From NCBI RefSeq assembly GCF_009827515.1, contig NZ_WTYO01000001.1:415501-479500 (forward strand): 64,000 nt of DNA. The letters run 5' to 3'. Shown in pieces: positions 43,837-52,992 of this stretch; within the stretch, counting starts at the first letter, position 1, and the number at the start of each line of letters is the position of its first letter. Made by a program: the position numbers and the translations under genes. Source of the stretch: Pelagerythrobacter marinus. Its GTDB lineage: Bacteria > Pseudomonadota > Alphaproteobacteria > Sphingomonadales > Sphingomonadaceae. Below the pieces are notes generated by a model. The model was given only the letters and a program-made list of their open reading frames with translations, was not told where the DNA came from and did no database searches.

Positions 43837-45693
43837 ATGCCCGTCTATCGTTCCCGCACATCCACCCATGGCCGCAACATGGCCGGCGCGCGCGGGTTGT
43901 GGCGCGCGACGGGCATGAAAGACGGCGATTTCGGCAAGCCGATCGTCGCCGTGGTCAATTCCTTCACCCAGTTCGTGCCCGGTCACGTGCACCTGAAGGA
44001 CCTGGGCCAGATGGTCGCGCGCGAGATCGAGGCCGCGGGCGGCGTCGCGAAGGAATTCAACACGATCGCCGTCGATGACGGGATCGCGATGGGCCACGAC
44101 GGGATGCTCTATTCGCTGCCCAGCCGCGACCTGATCGCAGACAGCGTCGAGTACATGGTCAACGCCCATTGCGCCGACGCCATGGTCTGCATCTCCAACT
44201 GCGACAAGATCACGCCCGGGATGCTGATGGCGGCGATGCGGATCAATATCCCGGTCGTCTTCGTTTCCGGCGGCCCGATGGAAGCCGGCAAGGTCGTTCT
44301 CAAGGGCAAGGAAGTGGCGCTCGATCTCGTCGATGCCATGGTTGCGGCGGCGGACGAACACTATTCGGACGAGGAAGTGACCGCGATCGAGCAGAATGCC
44401 TGCCCGACCTGCGGCTCGTGCAGCGGCATGTTCACCGCCAATTCGATGAACTGCCTGACCGAGGCGCTCGGCCTGTCGCTGCCCGGCAATGGATCGACCC
44501 TGGCCACCCACGCCGACCGCAAGGCGCTGTTCCTGCGTGCCGGCCGCCTGGTCGTCGAACTGTGCCGCCGCTGGTACGAGGAAGACGACGCCAGCGTCCT
44601 GCCGCGCACGATCGCCGGGCGGCCCGCGTTCGAGAACGCGATGAGCCTCGACATCGCGATGGGCGGATCGACCAATACGGTCCTGCACCTGCTGGCCGCC
44701 GCGCACGAGGCGGGGCTCGATTTCACGATGGCCGACATCGACCGGCTCAGCCGCCATGTCCCGTGCCTGTCGAAAGTCGCGCCGGCCAAGGCCGATGTCC
44801 ACATGGAAGACGTCCACCGTGCCGGCGGGATCATGGCGATCCTGGGCGAGCTCGACCGTGCCGGCCTGCTCAACACCGCCGTGCCCACGGTCCACAGCCC
44901 GACCCTGGCCGATGCGCTCGATTCCTGGGACATTGCCCGCACCAACAGCCCGGCGGTGCAGAATTTCTTCCGCGCCGCGCCGGGAGGTGTGCCGACGCAG
45001 ACGGCGTTCAGCCAGGATCGCCGGTGGGAGGAGCTCGACCTCGACCGGCGCGAAGGGGTCATCCGCTCGGCCGAACATGCCTTCAGCCAGGATGGCGGGC
45101 TGGCCGTTCTCTACGGCAACCTGGCCGAGGACGGGTGCATCGTGAAGACCGCCGGGGTGGACGAGAGCATCCTGAAGTTCTCCGGCCCGGCCAAGGTTTA
45201 CGAGAGCCAGGATGCTGCCGTGACCGCGATCCTGACCGACCAGGTGCGCGAAGGCGACGTGGTCGTGATCCGGTACGAAGGGCCGAAAGGCGGGCCCGGC
45301 ATGCAGGAAATGCTCTATCCGACGAGCTACCTGAAATCGAAGGGGCTGGGGAAGGCCTGCGCCCTGGTGACCGATGGCCGCTTCTCGGGCGGGACCTCGG
45401 GCCTGTCGATCGGCCATGCCTCGCCCGAAGCGGCGGAAGGGGGCACGATCGGCCTCGTCCGGGACGGGGACACGATCGTGATCGACATTCCCGGCCGAAC
45501 CATCCATCTCGACGTGCCGGAAGCCGAACTGGCCGCGAGGCGTTCGGAGATGGACGCGAAGGGGGAAGGGGCATGGAAACCCGTCGAGAAGCGAAAGCGC
45601 CGCGTTTCCACCGCGTTGCAAGCCTATGCCGCGATGACGACCAGCGCCGCGCGCGGCGCTGTTCGCGACGTGACGCAACTGGTTCGCAAGTGA
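43837..45693 (+). CDS. ilvD: Dihydroxy-acid dehydratase
   Basis: Fe-S dehydratase of branched-chain amino acid synthesis: 2,3-dihydroxy-3-methyl acids to 2-oxo acids. 618 residues, as in E. coli IlvD. Iron-sulphur cysteines are seen at C122 (SNCDKITPG) and C195 ([10 protein letters not shown]189/C192/C195). [34 protein letters not shown] and [20 protein letters not shown] are also diagnostic. ATG 43837 gives the usual [21 protein letters not shown]. The stop overlaps the next GTG start. Confidence 0.97.
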   Translation: MPVYRSRTSTHGRNMAGARGLWRATGMKDGDFGKPIVAVVNSFTQFVPGHVHLKDLGQMVAREIEAAGGVAKEFNTIAVDDGIAMGHDGMLYSLPSRDLIADSVEYMVNAHCADAMVCISNCDKITPGMLMAAMRINIPVVFVSGGPMEAGKVVLKGKEVALDLVDAMVAAADEHYSDEEVTAIEQNACPTCGSCSGMFTANSMNCLTEALGLSLPGNGSTLATHADRKALFLRAGRLVVELCRRWYEEDDASVLPRTIAGRPAFENAMSLDIAMGGSTNTVLHLLAAAHEAGLDFTMADIDRLSRHVPCLSKVAPAKADVHMEDVHRAGGIMAILGELDRAGLLNTAVPTVHSPTLADALDSWDIARTNSPAVQNFFRAAPGGVPTQTAFSQDRRWEELDLDRREGVIRSAEHAFSQDGGLAVLYGNLAEDGCIVKTAGVDESILKFSGPAKVYESQDAAVTAILTDQVREGDVVVIRYEGPKGGPGMQEMLYPTSYLKSKGLGKACALVTDGRFSGGTSGLSIGHASPEAAEGGTIGLVRDGDTIVIDIPGRTIHLDVPEAELAARRSEMDAKGEGAWKPVEKRKRRVSTALQAYAAMTTSAARGAVRDVTQLVRK

Positions 45694-46067
45694 GGCCACG
45701 GGTTTTCCTCGCAGCTGCCGGGCTGGCGCTGGCGGCCGCCTGCTCGTCGGCCGAGGCCCCGGTCCAGGCCCAGGCCGAAGAAGGCGCGGAGCGGATCGAG
45801 TGCGCGATCGGCCCGGGGGCCGGGTTCGGGCCCGACTGCCTGGTGGAACGGGCGGAGATCGGCGGGGCGACGGTGCTTACCGTGCGCCACGCCGATGGCG
45901 GTTTCCGCCGCTTCGAACAATTGCCCGACGGTCGCGGACTGGTACCCTACGACGGCGCCGACCCGGCCGATCAGGAACTGCGCGAGGGCAAGCTGGAAGT
46001 CGCGGTTGGCGGTGATCGCTATCGCTTCGCCGTCCAGCCCGTGGACGGGCCGGATGCCGGCGACTGA
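45690..46067 (+). CDS. Small hypothetical lipoprotein
   Basis: 125 residues from a GTG (45690-45692) that overlaps the ilvD stop by four bases. Signal peptide [20 protein letters not shown] with lipobox LAAAC (Cys about residue 18). The mature part holds [18 protein letters not shown] (two cysteines that could pair), then three beta strands ([16 protein letters not shown] and [17 protein letters not shown]). Envelope location is likely; function unknown. Its end overlaps nnr by 14 bases. Confidence 0.75.
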   Translation: MRPRVFLAAAGLALAAACSSAEAPVQAQAEEGAERIECAIGPGAGFGPDCLVERAEIGGATVLTVRHADGGFRRFEQLPDGRGLVPYDGADPADQELREGKLEVAVGGDRYRFAVQPVDGPDAGD

Positions 46068-47454
46068 GCCGATCCTGACGGTCGCCGGGATGCGGGCGGC
46101 GGAACAGGCGCTGGTCGATGCCGGCCGGGACGTGGACAGCCTGATGCAGGTGGCCGGGCGCGGCGCGGCGGAATGGGTCTGGCGCCTGGCCGCCGGGCGC
46201 CCGGTGACATTGCTGTGCGGCCCGGGAAACAATGGCGGCGACGGCTATGTCATCGCGCGGACCCTGCACGAAAGGGGGCTCGACGTCGCGGTGGTCGCGC
46301 CGCTGCCGCCTGCCACCGGGGCCGCGGGCAGGGCGAGGGCCGCCTTCGCCGGCCGGGTGGACGGCGCGGATAGCGGCCGGCGCGGCACCGTGCTGGTGGA
46401 TTGCCTGTTCGGCAGCGGGCTCACCCGTCCGTTCTCGCCCGACCTCACCTGCCTCCTGGACCAGATGGCGCGCCGGCACGACCTGCTGGTCGCGGTGGAC
46501 GTGCCCAGCGGCGTCGACAGCGACCGCGGCGTCCCGCTCAACGCCGGCCTGCCCGCGTTCGATCTGACCATCGCGCTCGGCGCGTGGAAGTTCGCGCACT
46601 GGACGATGCCCGCCGCCGCCATGATGGGCGCGCGGCGGCTGGTCGATATCGGGATCGATCCGGGCATCGATGCCGGCCAGGCGTCGGCGCGGCTTTCCTC
46701 GCGCCCGCGGTTGCGCGCGCCTGCCGCCGATGCCCACAAGTACCGGCGCGGCCTGCTGGCCGTGGCGGGCGGGGCCATGCCCGGCGCGGCCTTGCTCGCC
46801 GCCGTGGCGGCGCAGCACGGCGGGGCGGGATATGTGAAGCTTCTTTCCCCCCACTCGCATCCGGCGGCCCCGCCCTCGCTCGTGGTGGACGAGCGCCCGC
46901 TCGAAGAGGCGCTGGCCGATGCGCGCTTCACCGCGCTGCTCACCGGGCCGGGGCTGGGGCGCGACGAGACGGCGAAAGCGCGCCTGGCCTGCGCGCTCGC
47001 AAGGGGCCTGCCGCTGGTTCTCGACGCCGATGCGCTCGCGCTGCTCGAACGCCATGTCTTCGGGCAGGAGACGCTGCTGACCCCGCACGAGGGCGAGCTC
47101 GATGGCCTGTGCCGGGCCTTCGGGGTGGAAGGGACGAGCAAGCGCGAGAAGGCATGCGCGCTCGCCCGGGCGAGCCAGGCCGTGGTCCTTGCCAAGGGCC
47201 CCGACACCTGCCTCTGCGCGCCCGACGGCACGCTGCGGCTGTTCCCGCCCGGTCCGAGCTGGCTGGCCACGGCCGGGACGGGCGACGTCCTCGCGGGAAT
47301 CGCCGCGAGCCGCATGGCCAGCGGCGAGAGCGCATTCGCCGCGGCGGAACAGGCCGTGTGGCTGCATCACGAGGCCGCGCTGATCGCCGGGCAGGCCTTT
47401 ACCGCCGACCAACTGGCGCAAGCGGTAAAAGGCGCCTACGCGCGCTTCCTGTGA
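46054..47454 (+). CDS. nnr: Bifunctional NAD(P)H-hydrate epimerase / ADP-dependent dehydratase
   Basis: NAD(P)HX repair enzyme: N-terminal YjeF_N epimerase (residues ~1-205) and C-terminal carbohydrate-kinase-like dehydratase (~215-466). Seen in the first: TVAGMRAAEQALVDAG, LLCGPGNNGGDGYVIARTL, VDCLFGSGLTRPF, AVDVPSGVDSDRGV. Seen in the second: HKYRRGLLAVAGGAMPGAALLAA, LLTGPGLGRDETA, LVLDADALALL, LLTPHEGELDGLCR, LATAGTGDVLAGIAA. Both domains look intact. Start ATG 46054 overlaps the lipoprotein; the end overlaps the next gene by GTGA. Confidence 0.94.
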   Translation: MPATEPILTVAGMRAAEQALVDAGRDVDSLMQVAGRGAAEWVWRLAAGRPVTLLCGPGNNGGDGYVIARTLHERGLDVAVVAPLPPATGAAGRARAAFAGRVDGADSGRRGTVLVDCLFGSGLTRPFSPDLTCLLDQMARRHDLLVAVDVPSGVDSDRGVPLNAGLPAFDLTIALGAWKFAHWTMPAAAMMGARRLVDIGIDPGIDAGQASARLSSRPRLRAPAADAHKYRRGLLAVAGGAMPGAALLAAVAAQHGGAGYVKLLSPHSHPAAPPSLVVDERPLEEALADARFTALLTGPGLGRDETAKARLACALARGLPLVLDADALALLERHVFGQETLLTPHEGELDGLCRAFGVEGTSKREKACALARASQAVVLAKGPDTCLCAPDGTLRLFPPGPSWLATAGTGDVLAGIAASRMASGESAFAAAEQAVWLHHEAALIAGQAFTADQLAQAVKGAYARFL

Positions 47455-48656
47455 ACGAGACAGACGAAATTCTGCGCATCGCCGCGAAGGGCGACGGCGT
47501 GACGGCCGATGGACGCCACGTGCCCCTGGCGGCGCCGGGCGACCGGGTCGGGCCGGACGGCGCAATCGCCCGCGGACCCCATCACGCCGAGCCGCCCTGC
47601 CGCCATTTCGGCACCTGCGGCGGATGCCAGTTGCAGCACTGCGACGCCGAATCGATCGCGCGCTACCTCGGCGAGCGGGTGACTTACGCGGCGCAAGGGC
47701 AGGGCGTGGCCGTGGGCCGCCTGCTTGCCCCCCATCTCTCGCCCCCGGCCAGCCGCAGGCGCTGTGCGCTCCATGCCGAGACGCGCCGCGGGCCGCCGGC
47801 CGTGGGCTTCCGCGAGGCCGGATCGCACCGCGTCGTGGACATGCGCGAATGCCATATCCTGCGGCCGGAGCTGTTCGCCCTGGTGCCTGCCGTGCGCGAG
47901 CTGGTGGCGCGGCGAAAGGGGCGGCAGGCGGCGAAAGCGGAACTGGCCCTGGTGGACCAGGGCGTGGACTGCGCGATCTCCGGCCTCGCTATGGAAGGCC
48001 TGGAGCAAACCGAGGCCATGCTCGCTTTCGCGCGCGACAACGGCCTGGCGCGCCTGACGATCGACCAGGGTTACGGCCCCGAGCCGGTGTGGGAGCCGGA
48101 GCCGCTGACCGTCACGCTTTCCGGCGTGCCGGTCGATTATCCCAGCGGCGCCTTCCTGCAGGCCACCGCCGATGGCGAGGCGGCGCTGACCCGCATTGCC
48201 GCCGAATGGCTGGCGGGATCGCGCTTCGTGGCAGATCTTTTCGCCGGGCTGGGCACGTTCGCCTTCGCGCTTTCGCCTGCTTCCAAGGTGCTCGCGGTGG
48301 AGGCGGCGCGCGATGCGCACCTGGCCTGCAAGGCGGCCGCGGGGCGGGCCGGGCGGCCGGTCCACGCGATGCACCGGGACCTGTTTCGCAACCCCTTCCA
48401 GCCCGACGAACTCGACCGGTTCGATGCCGTCCTGCTCGATCCCCCTCGCGCCGGTGCCCGCGAACAGGTCGCGCGCCTGGCGGACAGCTCCGTTCCGCGG
48501 ATCGTCTATGTCAGCTGCAATCCGGCGAGCTGGGCGCGCGATGCCGCGCGGCTGGTCGCCGCCGGCTATCGCATGGAAGCGGCCAGGCCCGTCGGCCAGT
48601 TCGTCTGGTCCACCCATGTCGAACTGGCGAGCCTGTTCGTGCGCGAGCCGGCCTGA
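47451..48656 (+). CDS. RlmD/TrmA-type class I SAM RNA methyltransferase
   Basis: 401 residues from GTG 47451. Iron-sulphur-containing RNA uracil-C5 methyltransferase; likely acts on 23S rRNA U1939 (RlmD-type) or tRNA U54, not decidable here. Cluster cysteines C50, C56, C59 and C64 in PPCRHFGTCGGCQLQHC. Then FLQATADGEAALTRI, VADLFAGLGTFAFAL (SAM site), VLLDPPRAGAREQV and the catalytic Cys in YVSCNPASWARD. The N-terminal TRAM domain is reduced. Start overlaps nnr; converges with the hydrolase-1 gene. Confidence 0.9.
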   Translation: MNETDEILRIAAKGDGVTADGRHVPLAAPGDRVGPDGAIARGPHHAEPPCRHFGTCGGCQLQHCDAESIARYLGERVTYAAQGQGVAVGRLLAPHLSPPASRRRCALHAETRRGPPAVGFREAGSHRVVDMRECHILRPELFALVPAVRELVARRKGRQAAKAELALVDQGVDCAISGLAMEGLEQTEAMLAFARDNGLARLTIDQGYGPEPVWEPEPLTVTLSGVPVDYPSGAFLQATADGEAALTRIAAEWLAGSRFVADLFAGLGTFAFALSPASKVLAVEAARDAHLACKAAAGRAGRPVHAMHRDLFRNPFQPDELDRFDAVLLDPPRAGAREQVARLADSSVPRIVYVSCNPASWARDAARLVAAGYRMEAARPVGQFVWSTHVELASLFVREPA

Positions 48657-48678
48657 GACCGCCGGGAGCGATCAGGCC
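48650..48678. terminator. Convergent-stop hairpin
   Basis: GGCCTGA (48650-48656) and TCAGGCC (48672-48678) pair perfectly with a 15-base loop and contain the stop codons of the two converging genes. No T-run. It may be a bidirectional terminator or simply a shared end. Confidence 0.35.
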
Positions 48679-49448
48679 CGGAGCGCGCGCAGCAGCTGTT
48701 CGTGGAGCCAGTCGCGGGCGTGCGGCTCGACAAAGGCGTGGCTTGCCCCCTTGCAATAGGCGATGCGCGCGTCGCCAGCGTCCCACTGTTCCGCGAAAGC
48801 CTGGGCCGTCCGGTCGGTTTCGGCCAGCAGGATGCGGACCGGCCCCTCGAACCGCGCCAGTCCGGCCGACATGTCCTGCGCCAGCGAACTCGGCGCCTGG
48901 CGCGGCATGACCGCGCGCGCGAGCCCGCGGGCGAGCTTGCGGAAATCCACCTTGCCGGTGACGAGGCGAGCCAGTTCGCGCGGGTCGGCGAGCTTTTCGG
49001 CATAGCGCGAGCGGACCGCGCCGGCCGGCGGCAGGTCGTCTTGCGTGTCCTCGATCGTCCACGGGTTCGACAGGACCAGCGAATCGCAACCGGCCCCGCC
49101 GGCGAGCATCAGGGCGCTGGCCGCGTCGCAGTTGCCGAACGCGACCACCCGGTTCATCTGCGGCGCCATCGCGCGAAAGGCGTCGATCGCGGCGGCAATG
49201 TCCTTGCCGCTCGAACGGAAGCCGCGGTTTGCCCCCTCGCTGTCGCCGACGCCGCGGCGGTCGAAGCGGAAGACCGGGAAACCCGCCCGCGCAATGCGCG
49301 CGGCGAGCTGCGCCTGCCCGGAGAAGGCACCGGCGCGCACCTCGTTTCCGCCGCTGACGATCAGCAGGCCGACCGAGGCCGGCGCCGTGTCGATCGTGCC
49401 GGCCAGCGTCGCGTCTTCGCAGGCGAAGGTGAGCGGGAGCCTGTTCAT
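48672..49448 (-). CDS. Exosortase A system-associated hydrolase 1
   Basis: 258-residue alpha/beta hydrolase of the group I know as hydrolase 1 of XrtA systems. Role unknown, presumed in EPS or cargo processing. Nucleophile elbow reads AFGNCDAASALML: a Cys at the usual serine position with CDAAS (this group typically has CDGAS/CDAAS). RFDRRGVGDSEGANRGF, VLSNPWTIEDTQ and the closing KGASHAFVEPHARDW are present. The 3' half of the minus-strand arm: GNAT-ACP-hydrolase 2-hydrolase 1, all overlapping or tightly spaced. Confidence 0.88.
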   Translation of the reverse strand: MNRLPLTFACEDATLAGTIDTAPASVGLLIVSGGNEVRAGAFSGQAQLAARIARAGFPVFRFDRRGVGDSEGANRGFRSSGKDIAAAIDAFRAMAPQMNRVVAFGNCDAASALMLAGGAGCDSLVLSNPWTIEDTQDDLPPAGAVRSRYAEKLADPRELARLVTGKVDFRKLARGLARAVMPRQAPSSLAQDMSAGLARFEGPVRILLAETDRTAQAFAEQWDAGDARIAYCKGASHAFVEPHARDWLHEQLLRALRA

Positions 49449-50137
49449 GCCGCCCCCAGCGCGCCCGCGACCGCGGCGGCGATGCCATCGGCCTGTGCGG
49501 CCGATTCGCCCGGTTCGGCCCGCAGCCACAGGCCGCCGCCTTCCAGCGCGTCTTGCGCGATCTTCGCCTGGGCGGTTTCGGCCGCGGGGGCGGCCTCTTC
49601 CAGCGCGCGGAACATCGCGGCGCCCAGCGTCCAGCCGGCCAGTTCGATCCCTTCGCTGCGCCCCTGTTCCTCCAGCGTGCCGATCGTTTCCTCGATCCCC
49701 GCCTCGCGCGCGGCGATCGTGCGGGCGCGCAGCATCGAGCGCAGGACCTGCCGGCCGCCGACCGGGGCATAGTTCCACCCGGCCATCTCCGGCGGCGCGA
49801 CGAGCGCGCCCGCGCGCACGGTCAGGACATGGCTGGCCTCGAAATGGTCCGCCGCGGCCCGGGCCGCCTGTCGCCAGTGGTCGAGCGTCTGCGCCTGCAG
49901 CGGCTGGCGGCTCTCGTTGCAGCCGGGCAGGTCGGGCAGAACGGTGGCGATCCCGGCGTCGGCCAGGCGGCGCATGACCTCGACCGTCAGGCGGCGCAGC
50001 TTGTTCGCCTCGTCGAAGAACGCCGGCAGGACGAGCACGCGCGCCGTGTCGCCACCGCGAAATGCCAGCGCGATCTCGTCATGCGTGCCGCCGCCCGCGG
50101 TGGGGCAGGGCCAGGTCTTGACGACGGGTTTGGTCAG
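49445..50137 (-). CDS. Exosortase A system-associated hydrolase 2 (probable CTG start)
   Basis: Alpha/beta hydrolase-like protein of the XrtA-associated hydrolase 2 group; function unknown. The fold core starts VLVLPAFFDEANKLRRLTVEV and continues TVLPDLPGCNESRQPLQ. The first standard start is GTG 50036-50038, but this would begin in the middle of the first strand. The frame stays open to CTG 50135-50137, giving LTKPVVKTWPCPTAGGG..., a plausible N-terminus, and this codon overlaps the acyl-carrier-protein stop (CTGA) just as the other junctions do with ATGA or GTGA. I annotate 230 residues; with the GTG it would be 197. Coupled to hydrolase 1 by ATGA. Confidence 0.75.
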   Translation of the reverse strand: MTKPVVKTWPCPTAGGGTHDEIALAFRGGDTARVLVLPAFFDEANKLRRLTVEVMRRLADAGIATVLPDLPGCNESRQPLQAQTLDHWRQAARAAADHFEASHVLTVRAGALVAPPEMAGWNYAPVGGRQVLRSMLRARTIAAREAGIEETIGTLEEQGRSEGIELAGWTLGAAMFRALEEAAPAAETAQAKIAQDALEGGGLWLRAEPGESAAQADGIAAAVAGALGAA

Positions 50138-50415
50138 GACTCGACGACTTTCGCCTCGGCAAAGGCGAGCAGCCCGCCGTAGGTCTCCAGCATTTCGCCA
50201 TCGACTTCATCGTCTTCGATGATGATGCCGAGACGATCCTCGATCTCGGTCAGGAGGCCGGCGACCGCCATCGAATCGAGTTCGGGCAGGTGGCCGAACA
50301 GGCCGGTGTCGGCATCGAAGCTTTCGACTTGCGTGGCGTCGAGGCCAAGCACGTCGCACAGGATGGCGCGCAGCTTGGTGTCGATTTCACTGCGGCTAGG
50401 CGCGAGACTGCTCAT
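50134..50415 (-). CDS. Acyl carrier protein of the XrtA locus
   Basis: 93-residue four-helix carrier. The attachment serine S48 lies in HLPELDSMAVAGLL, the DSM variant of DSL. The N-terminus SSLAPSRSEIDTKLRAILCDVLGLD and the acidic IEDDEVDGEMLETYG end fit. Presumably loaded by the acyl-CoA ligase encoded across the divergent promoter at 51466 and phosphopantetheinylated by AcpS. ATG 50413-50415 is chosen; the earlier frame start at 50475 is less likely because the GNAT gene ends at 50450. Substrate unknown. Confidence 0.88.
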   Translation of the reverse strand: MSSLAPSRSEIDTKLRAILCDVLGLDATQVESFDADTGLFGHLPELDSMAVAGLLTEIEDRLGIIIEDDEVDGEMLETYGGLLAFAEAKVVES

Positions 50416-50449
50416 GCCGGCGTGGTTCCCCTGCAATTCGGCCGGCGCC

Positions 50450-51439
50450 TTAGCCCCGGCGGACAGACGACGCAAGGCGGCGGGCCCGGCGCCGGGCGAG
50501 CGCCGGCCAGGCGCGCGGCTGGCGCGGGTCGAGACAGTCGATGCGAAACCGCGGGCGGACGATCTCCATCCAGTCCGCTTTGTACCGGTCGTTGCCGGTG
50601 CCGAAATCGACCCAGCCGACCTTGTCCCGGTCGATCACGTGTTCGAACAGCGCGGCCGTCAGCGTCGTACCGGCCGACAGCGCCTTGTGTTCCTCGAGAT
50701 GGGCGAGCTTGTGGATATAGGCCGTGCCGCCTTCCACGGTCCAGAACTGCGCCGCGACGGGCACATCACCATGGCGGGCGATGGCCAGGCGGATCCGGCC
50801 CGCCGCGCCTTCCTGGCGGGCGAAACGTCGCAGGAGGTCGGGCGATCCTTCCTCCGGCTTCCAGCTGCGGGCATAGATCGCCTCGTAAGCGGCCCAGTCG
50901 TCCTCGTCGAAGCGCTGGCGGATCGAGACATCGACCTTCCTGCCCTTGCGTTTCAGCGTGGTCCGCATCCGGCCGGGCCGGTCGGCCCAGTACTCGGCGA
51001 AACTGCGGCCGCGCACCTCGAACACGTGGTTATGGTCGCACTGTTCGCGCAGCACGTGCCACCCGGCCGCGCGGAAAGCGCGTTCGAGCAGGCTGGCCGA
51101 CCCGTCCTCGTCCGGCACGGGCCAGGCGGTGACGCGGTGCGTCCGGCCCCGCAGGTCGGCCGCAAGCGCCGCCAGCAGGCGTTCGGTATCGTCTGCCCCG
51201 CCATCGGCCAGCGGCCTCCAGGTGAAGCTGTACCAGTTGCGCAGCGCCTCCAGCCGGCCATTGGCCCGGGTCAGCGGCAGGGCGGCCCGGGCGGCACCGT
51301 CGCCCGCCACGGCGATTGTTGGCACGAGCCCGCTTTCGGCGAGCAGCGCGAACCACTCGGGCCGGTCGAACGGGCATGTCGCGTCCGCGATCGTCCCTTG
51401 CAAGACGTTAACCCTGTCGTGATAGCTGGCGGCGATCAC
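50450..51439 (-). CDS. GNAT-type acyltransferase of the XrtA locus
   Basis: 329 residues from GTG 51437-51439 (GAGGAG nine bases upstream). Domain pattern is that of acetyltransferases fused-fold type 6 (FemAB-like GNAT): RPEWFALLAESGLVPTIAVAG at the start, SFAEYWADRPGRMRTTLKRKGRKV, YARSWKPEEGSPDLLRRFARQEG, VAAQFWTVEGGTAYIHKLAHLEEHKALSAGTTL and VDFGTGNDRYKADWM. It may transfer an acyl or aminoacyl group from the neighbouring acyl carrier protein to a sugar or peptide; this is inference. Divergent from the ligase gene by 26 bases. Confidence 0.83.
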   Translation of the reverse strand: MIAASYHDRVNVLQGTIADATCPFDRPEWFALLAESGLVPTIAVAGDGAARAALPLTRANGRLEALRNWYSFTWRPLADGGADDTERLLAALAADLRGRTHRVTAWPVPDEDGSASLLERAFRAAGWHVLREQCDHNHVFEVRGRSFAEYWADRPGRMRTTLKRKGRKVDVSIRQRFDEDDWAAYEAIYARSWKPEEGSPDLLRRFARQEGAAGRIRLAIARHGDVPVAAQFWTVEGGTAYIHKLAHLEEHKALSAGTTLTAALFEHVIDRDKVGWVDFGTGNDRYKADWMEIVRPRFRIDCLDPRQPRAWPALARRRARRLASSVRRG

Positions 51440-51465
51440 CCCCGACGTACTCCTCGAAAGAACCC

Positions 51466-52992
51466 ATGTCCGACGCACCCGATCCGACCCCGAGGCCGCT
51501 CGACCATCTCGCCGAACGCGGCGCGGCCGATGCGCCGGCGCTCGTCCTGCGCGAGGGGACGCTTAGCTACCAGGACTTAAGAACCCGTGTCGCCCGCATG
51601 GCGGCATGGCTGCAGGCCCAGGTGCCGACTCCGGGCGCGCGGGTCGCGAGCTGGGCGGCGAAGGGGGAGCTGACCTGCCTGCTGCCGCTGGCCTGCGCGC
51701 GGGCCGGGCTGGTCCACGTTCCGGTCAACCCGCTGCTCAAGCGCGCGCAGGTGGCGCACATTCTTGCAGATAGCGGGGCCGAGCTGCTCCTCGGCACGGC
51801 GGCGCGGCTGGGCACGCTGGAGGACGGCGATGTGCCCGCCGCCTGCGCGACCATGACCGAAGGGGATGCCCTGGCCGCGGTCTCCGCCGTAACGCAGGCC
51901 CTTCAGCCGTCGTCCGCCGACCCCGGCGATCTCGCCGCGATCCTCTATACCAGCGGTTCGACCGGCCGGCCCAAGGGGGTTATGCTGAGCCACGCGAACA
52001 TGTGGCTGGGCGCGGTCAGCGTGGCGCACTACCTCGGGATGGCAAGCGACGACGTGACGCTGGCCGTCCTGCCGCTGGCCTTCGACTATGGCCAGAACCA
52101 GCTGCTCTGCACCTGGTATGCCGGGGGCTCGGCGGTTCCGCTCGACTATCTCTTCCCGCGCGACGTGGCGAAGGCCTGCGCGCGCCATGGCATCACGACG
52201 CTGGCCGCCGTGCCGCCGCTGTGGGTGCAGCTTGCAGAGATCGACTGGCCGCCCGAAGCCGTGGCGTCGATGCGGCGCCTGACCAATTCGGGCGGCGCGC
52301 TGACCGTCGACCTGGTGGGCGATTTGCGCCGTATCTTCCCGCAGGCAATGCTTTTTCCGATGTACGGGCTGACCGAGGCCTTCCGTTCGACCTATCTCGA
52401 TCCGGCGCTGGTGGAAAGCCACCCGACCTCGATGGGCACCGCGATCCCTTTCGCCGAGATCATCGTGATCGACGACGCTGGCGAGGTCGCGCAGCCGGGC
52501 GAGGAGGGCGAGCTTGTACACTGCGGCCCGCTGGTCGCGCAGGGATACTGGCAGGACCCGGAACGCAGCGCGGAGCGGTTTCGCGCGGCGCCCGCGTCCT
52601 CCCGCTACGGCGGCACCGCGGTCTGGTCGGGCGACAGGGTCCGGCGCGACGCCGACGGCCTGCTCTATTTCGTCGGCCGGCGCGATGCCATGATCAAGAG
52701 CGCGGGCAACCGCATCAGCCCGCAGGAAGTGGAAGACGCGGCGATCGCGACCGGCCTCGTGGCCGAGGCGGTGGCCCTCGGCGTGCCGGACGACCGCCTG
52801 GGGCAGGCGGTCCACCTGGTCGCGCGCGCCGCGCCCGACGCGCAGGATGCCGAAGCGCGCCTGCCGGCCGCGCTCGCGAAACAGCTGCCCACTTTCATGC
52901 AGCCGCAGGCGATCCACTGGCGCGAGCGGCTGCCGGTCAATCCCAACGGCAAGCTTGACCGCGCGGCCATCGCGCGGGAGGTGGCGGCATGA
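51466..52992 (+). CDS. Exosortase A-associated acyl-CoA ligase (AMP-forming)
   Basis: 508-residue ANL-superfamily ligase, the XrtA-associated type. Activates a carboxylic or amino acid as adenylate and probably loads it on the acyl carrier protein at 50134. AMP-binding: LAAILYTSGSTGRPKGVMLSH; then LPLAFDYGQNQLLCTWY, FPMYGLTEAFRSTYL, and GDRVRRDADGLLYFVGRRDAMIKSAGNRISPQEVE with the C-terminal Lys in PVNPNGKLDR. Acid specificity unknown. Ends overlapping the decarboxylase gene (ATGA), so the two act together. Confidence 0.9.
   Translation: MSDAPDPTPRPLDHLAERGAADAPALVLREGTLSYQDLRTRVARMAAWLQAQVPTPGARVASWAAKGELTCLLPLACARAGLVHVPVNPLLKRAQVAHILADSGAELLLGTAARLGTLEDGDVPAACATMTEGDALAAVSAVTQALQPSSADPGDLAAILYTSGSTGRPKGVMLSHANMWLGAVSVAHYLGMASDDVTLAVLPLAFDYGQNQLLCTWYAGGSAVPLDYLFPRDVAKACARHGITTLAAVPPLWVQLAEIDWPPEAVASMRRLTNSGGALTVDLVGDLRRIFPQAMLFPMYGLTEAFRSTYLDPALVESHPTSMGTAIPFAEIIVIDDAGEVAQPGEEGELVHCGPLVAQGYWQDPERSAERFRAAPASSRYGGTAVWSGDRVRRDADGLLYFVGRRDAMIKSAGNRISPQEVEDAAIATGLVAEAVALGVPDDRLGQAVHLVARAAPDAQDAEARLPAALAKQLPTFMQPQAIHWRERLPVNPNGKLDRAAIAREVAA

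Noticed and set aside
43807-45699. 630-codon open frame antisense to ilvD
   Set aside because: No motif, no RBS, opposite a fully conserved gene.
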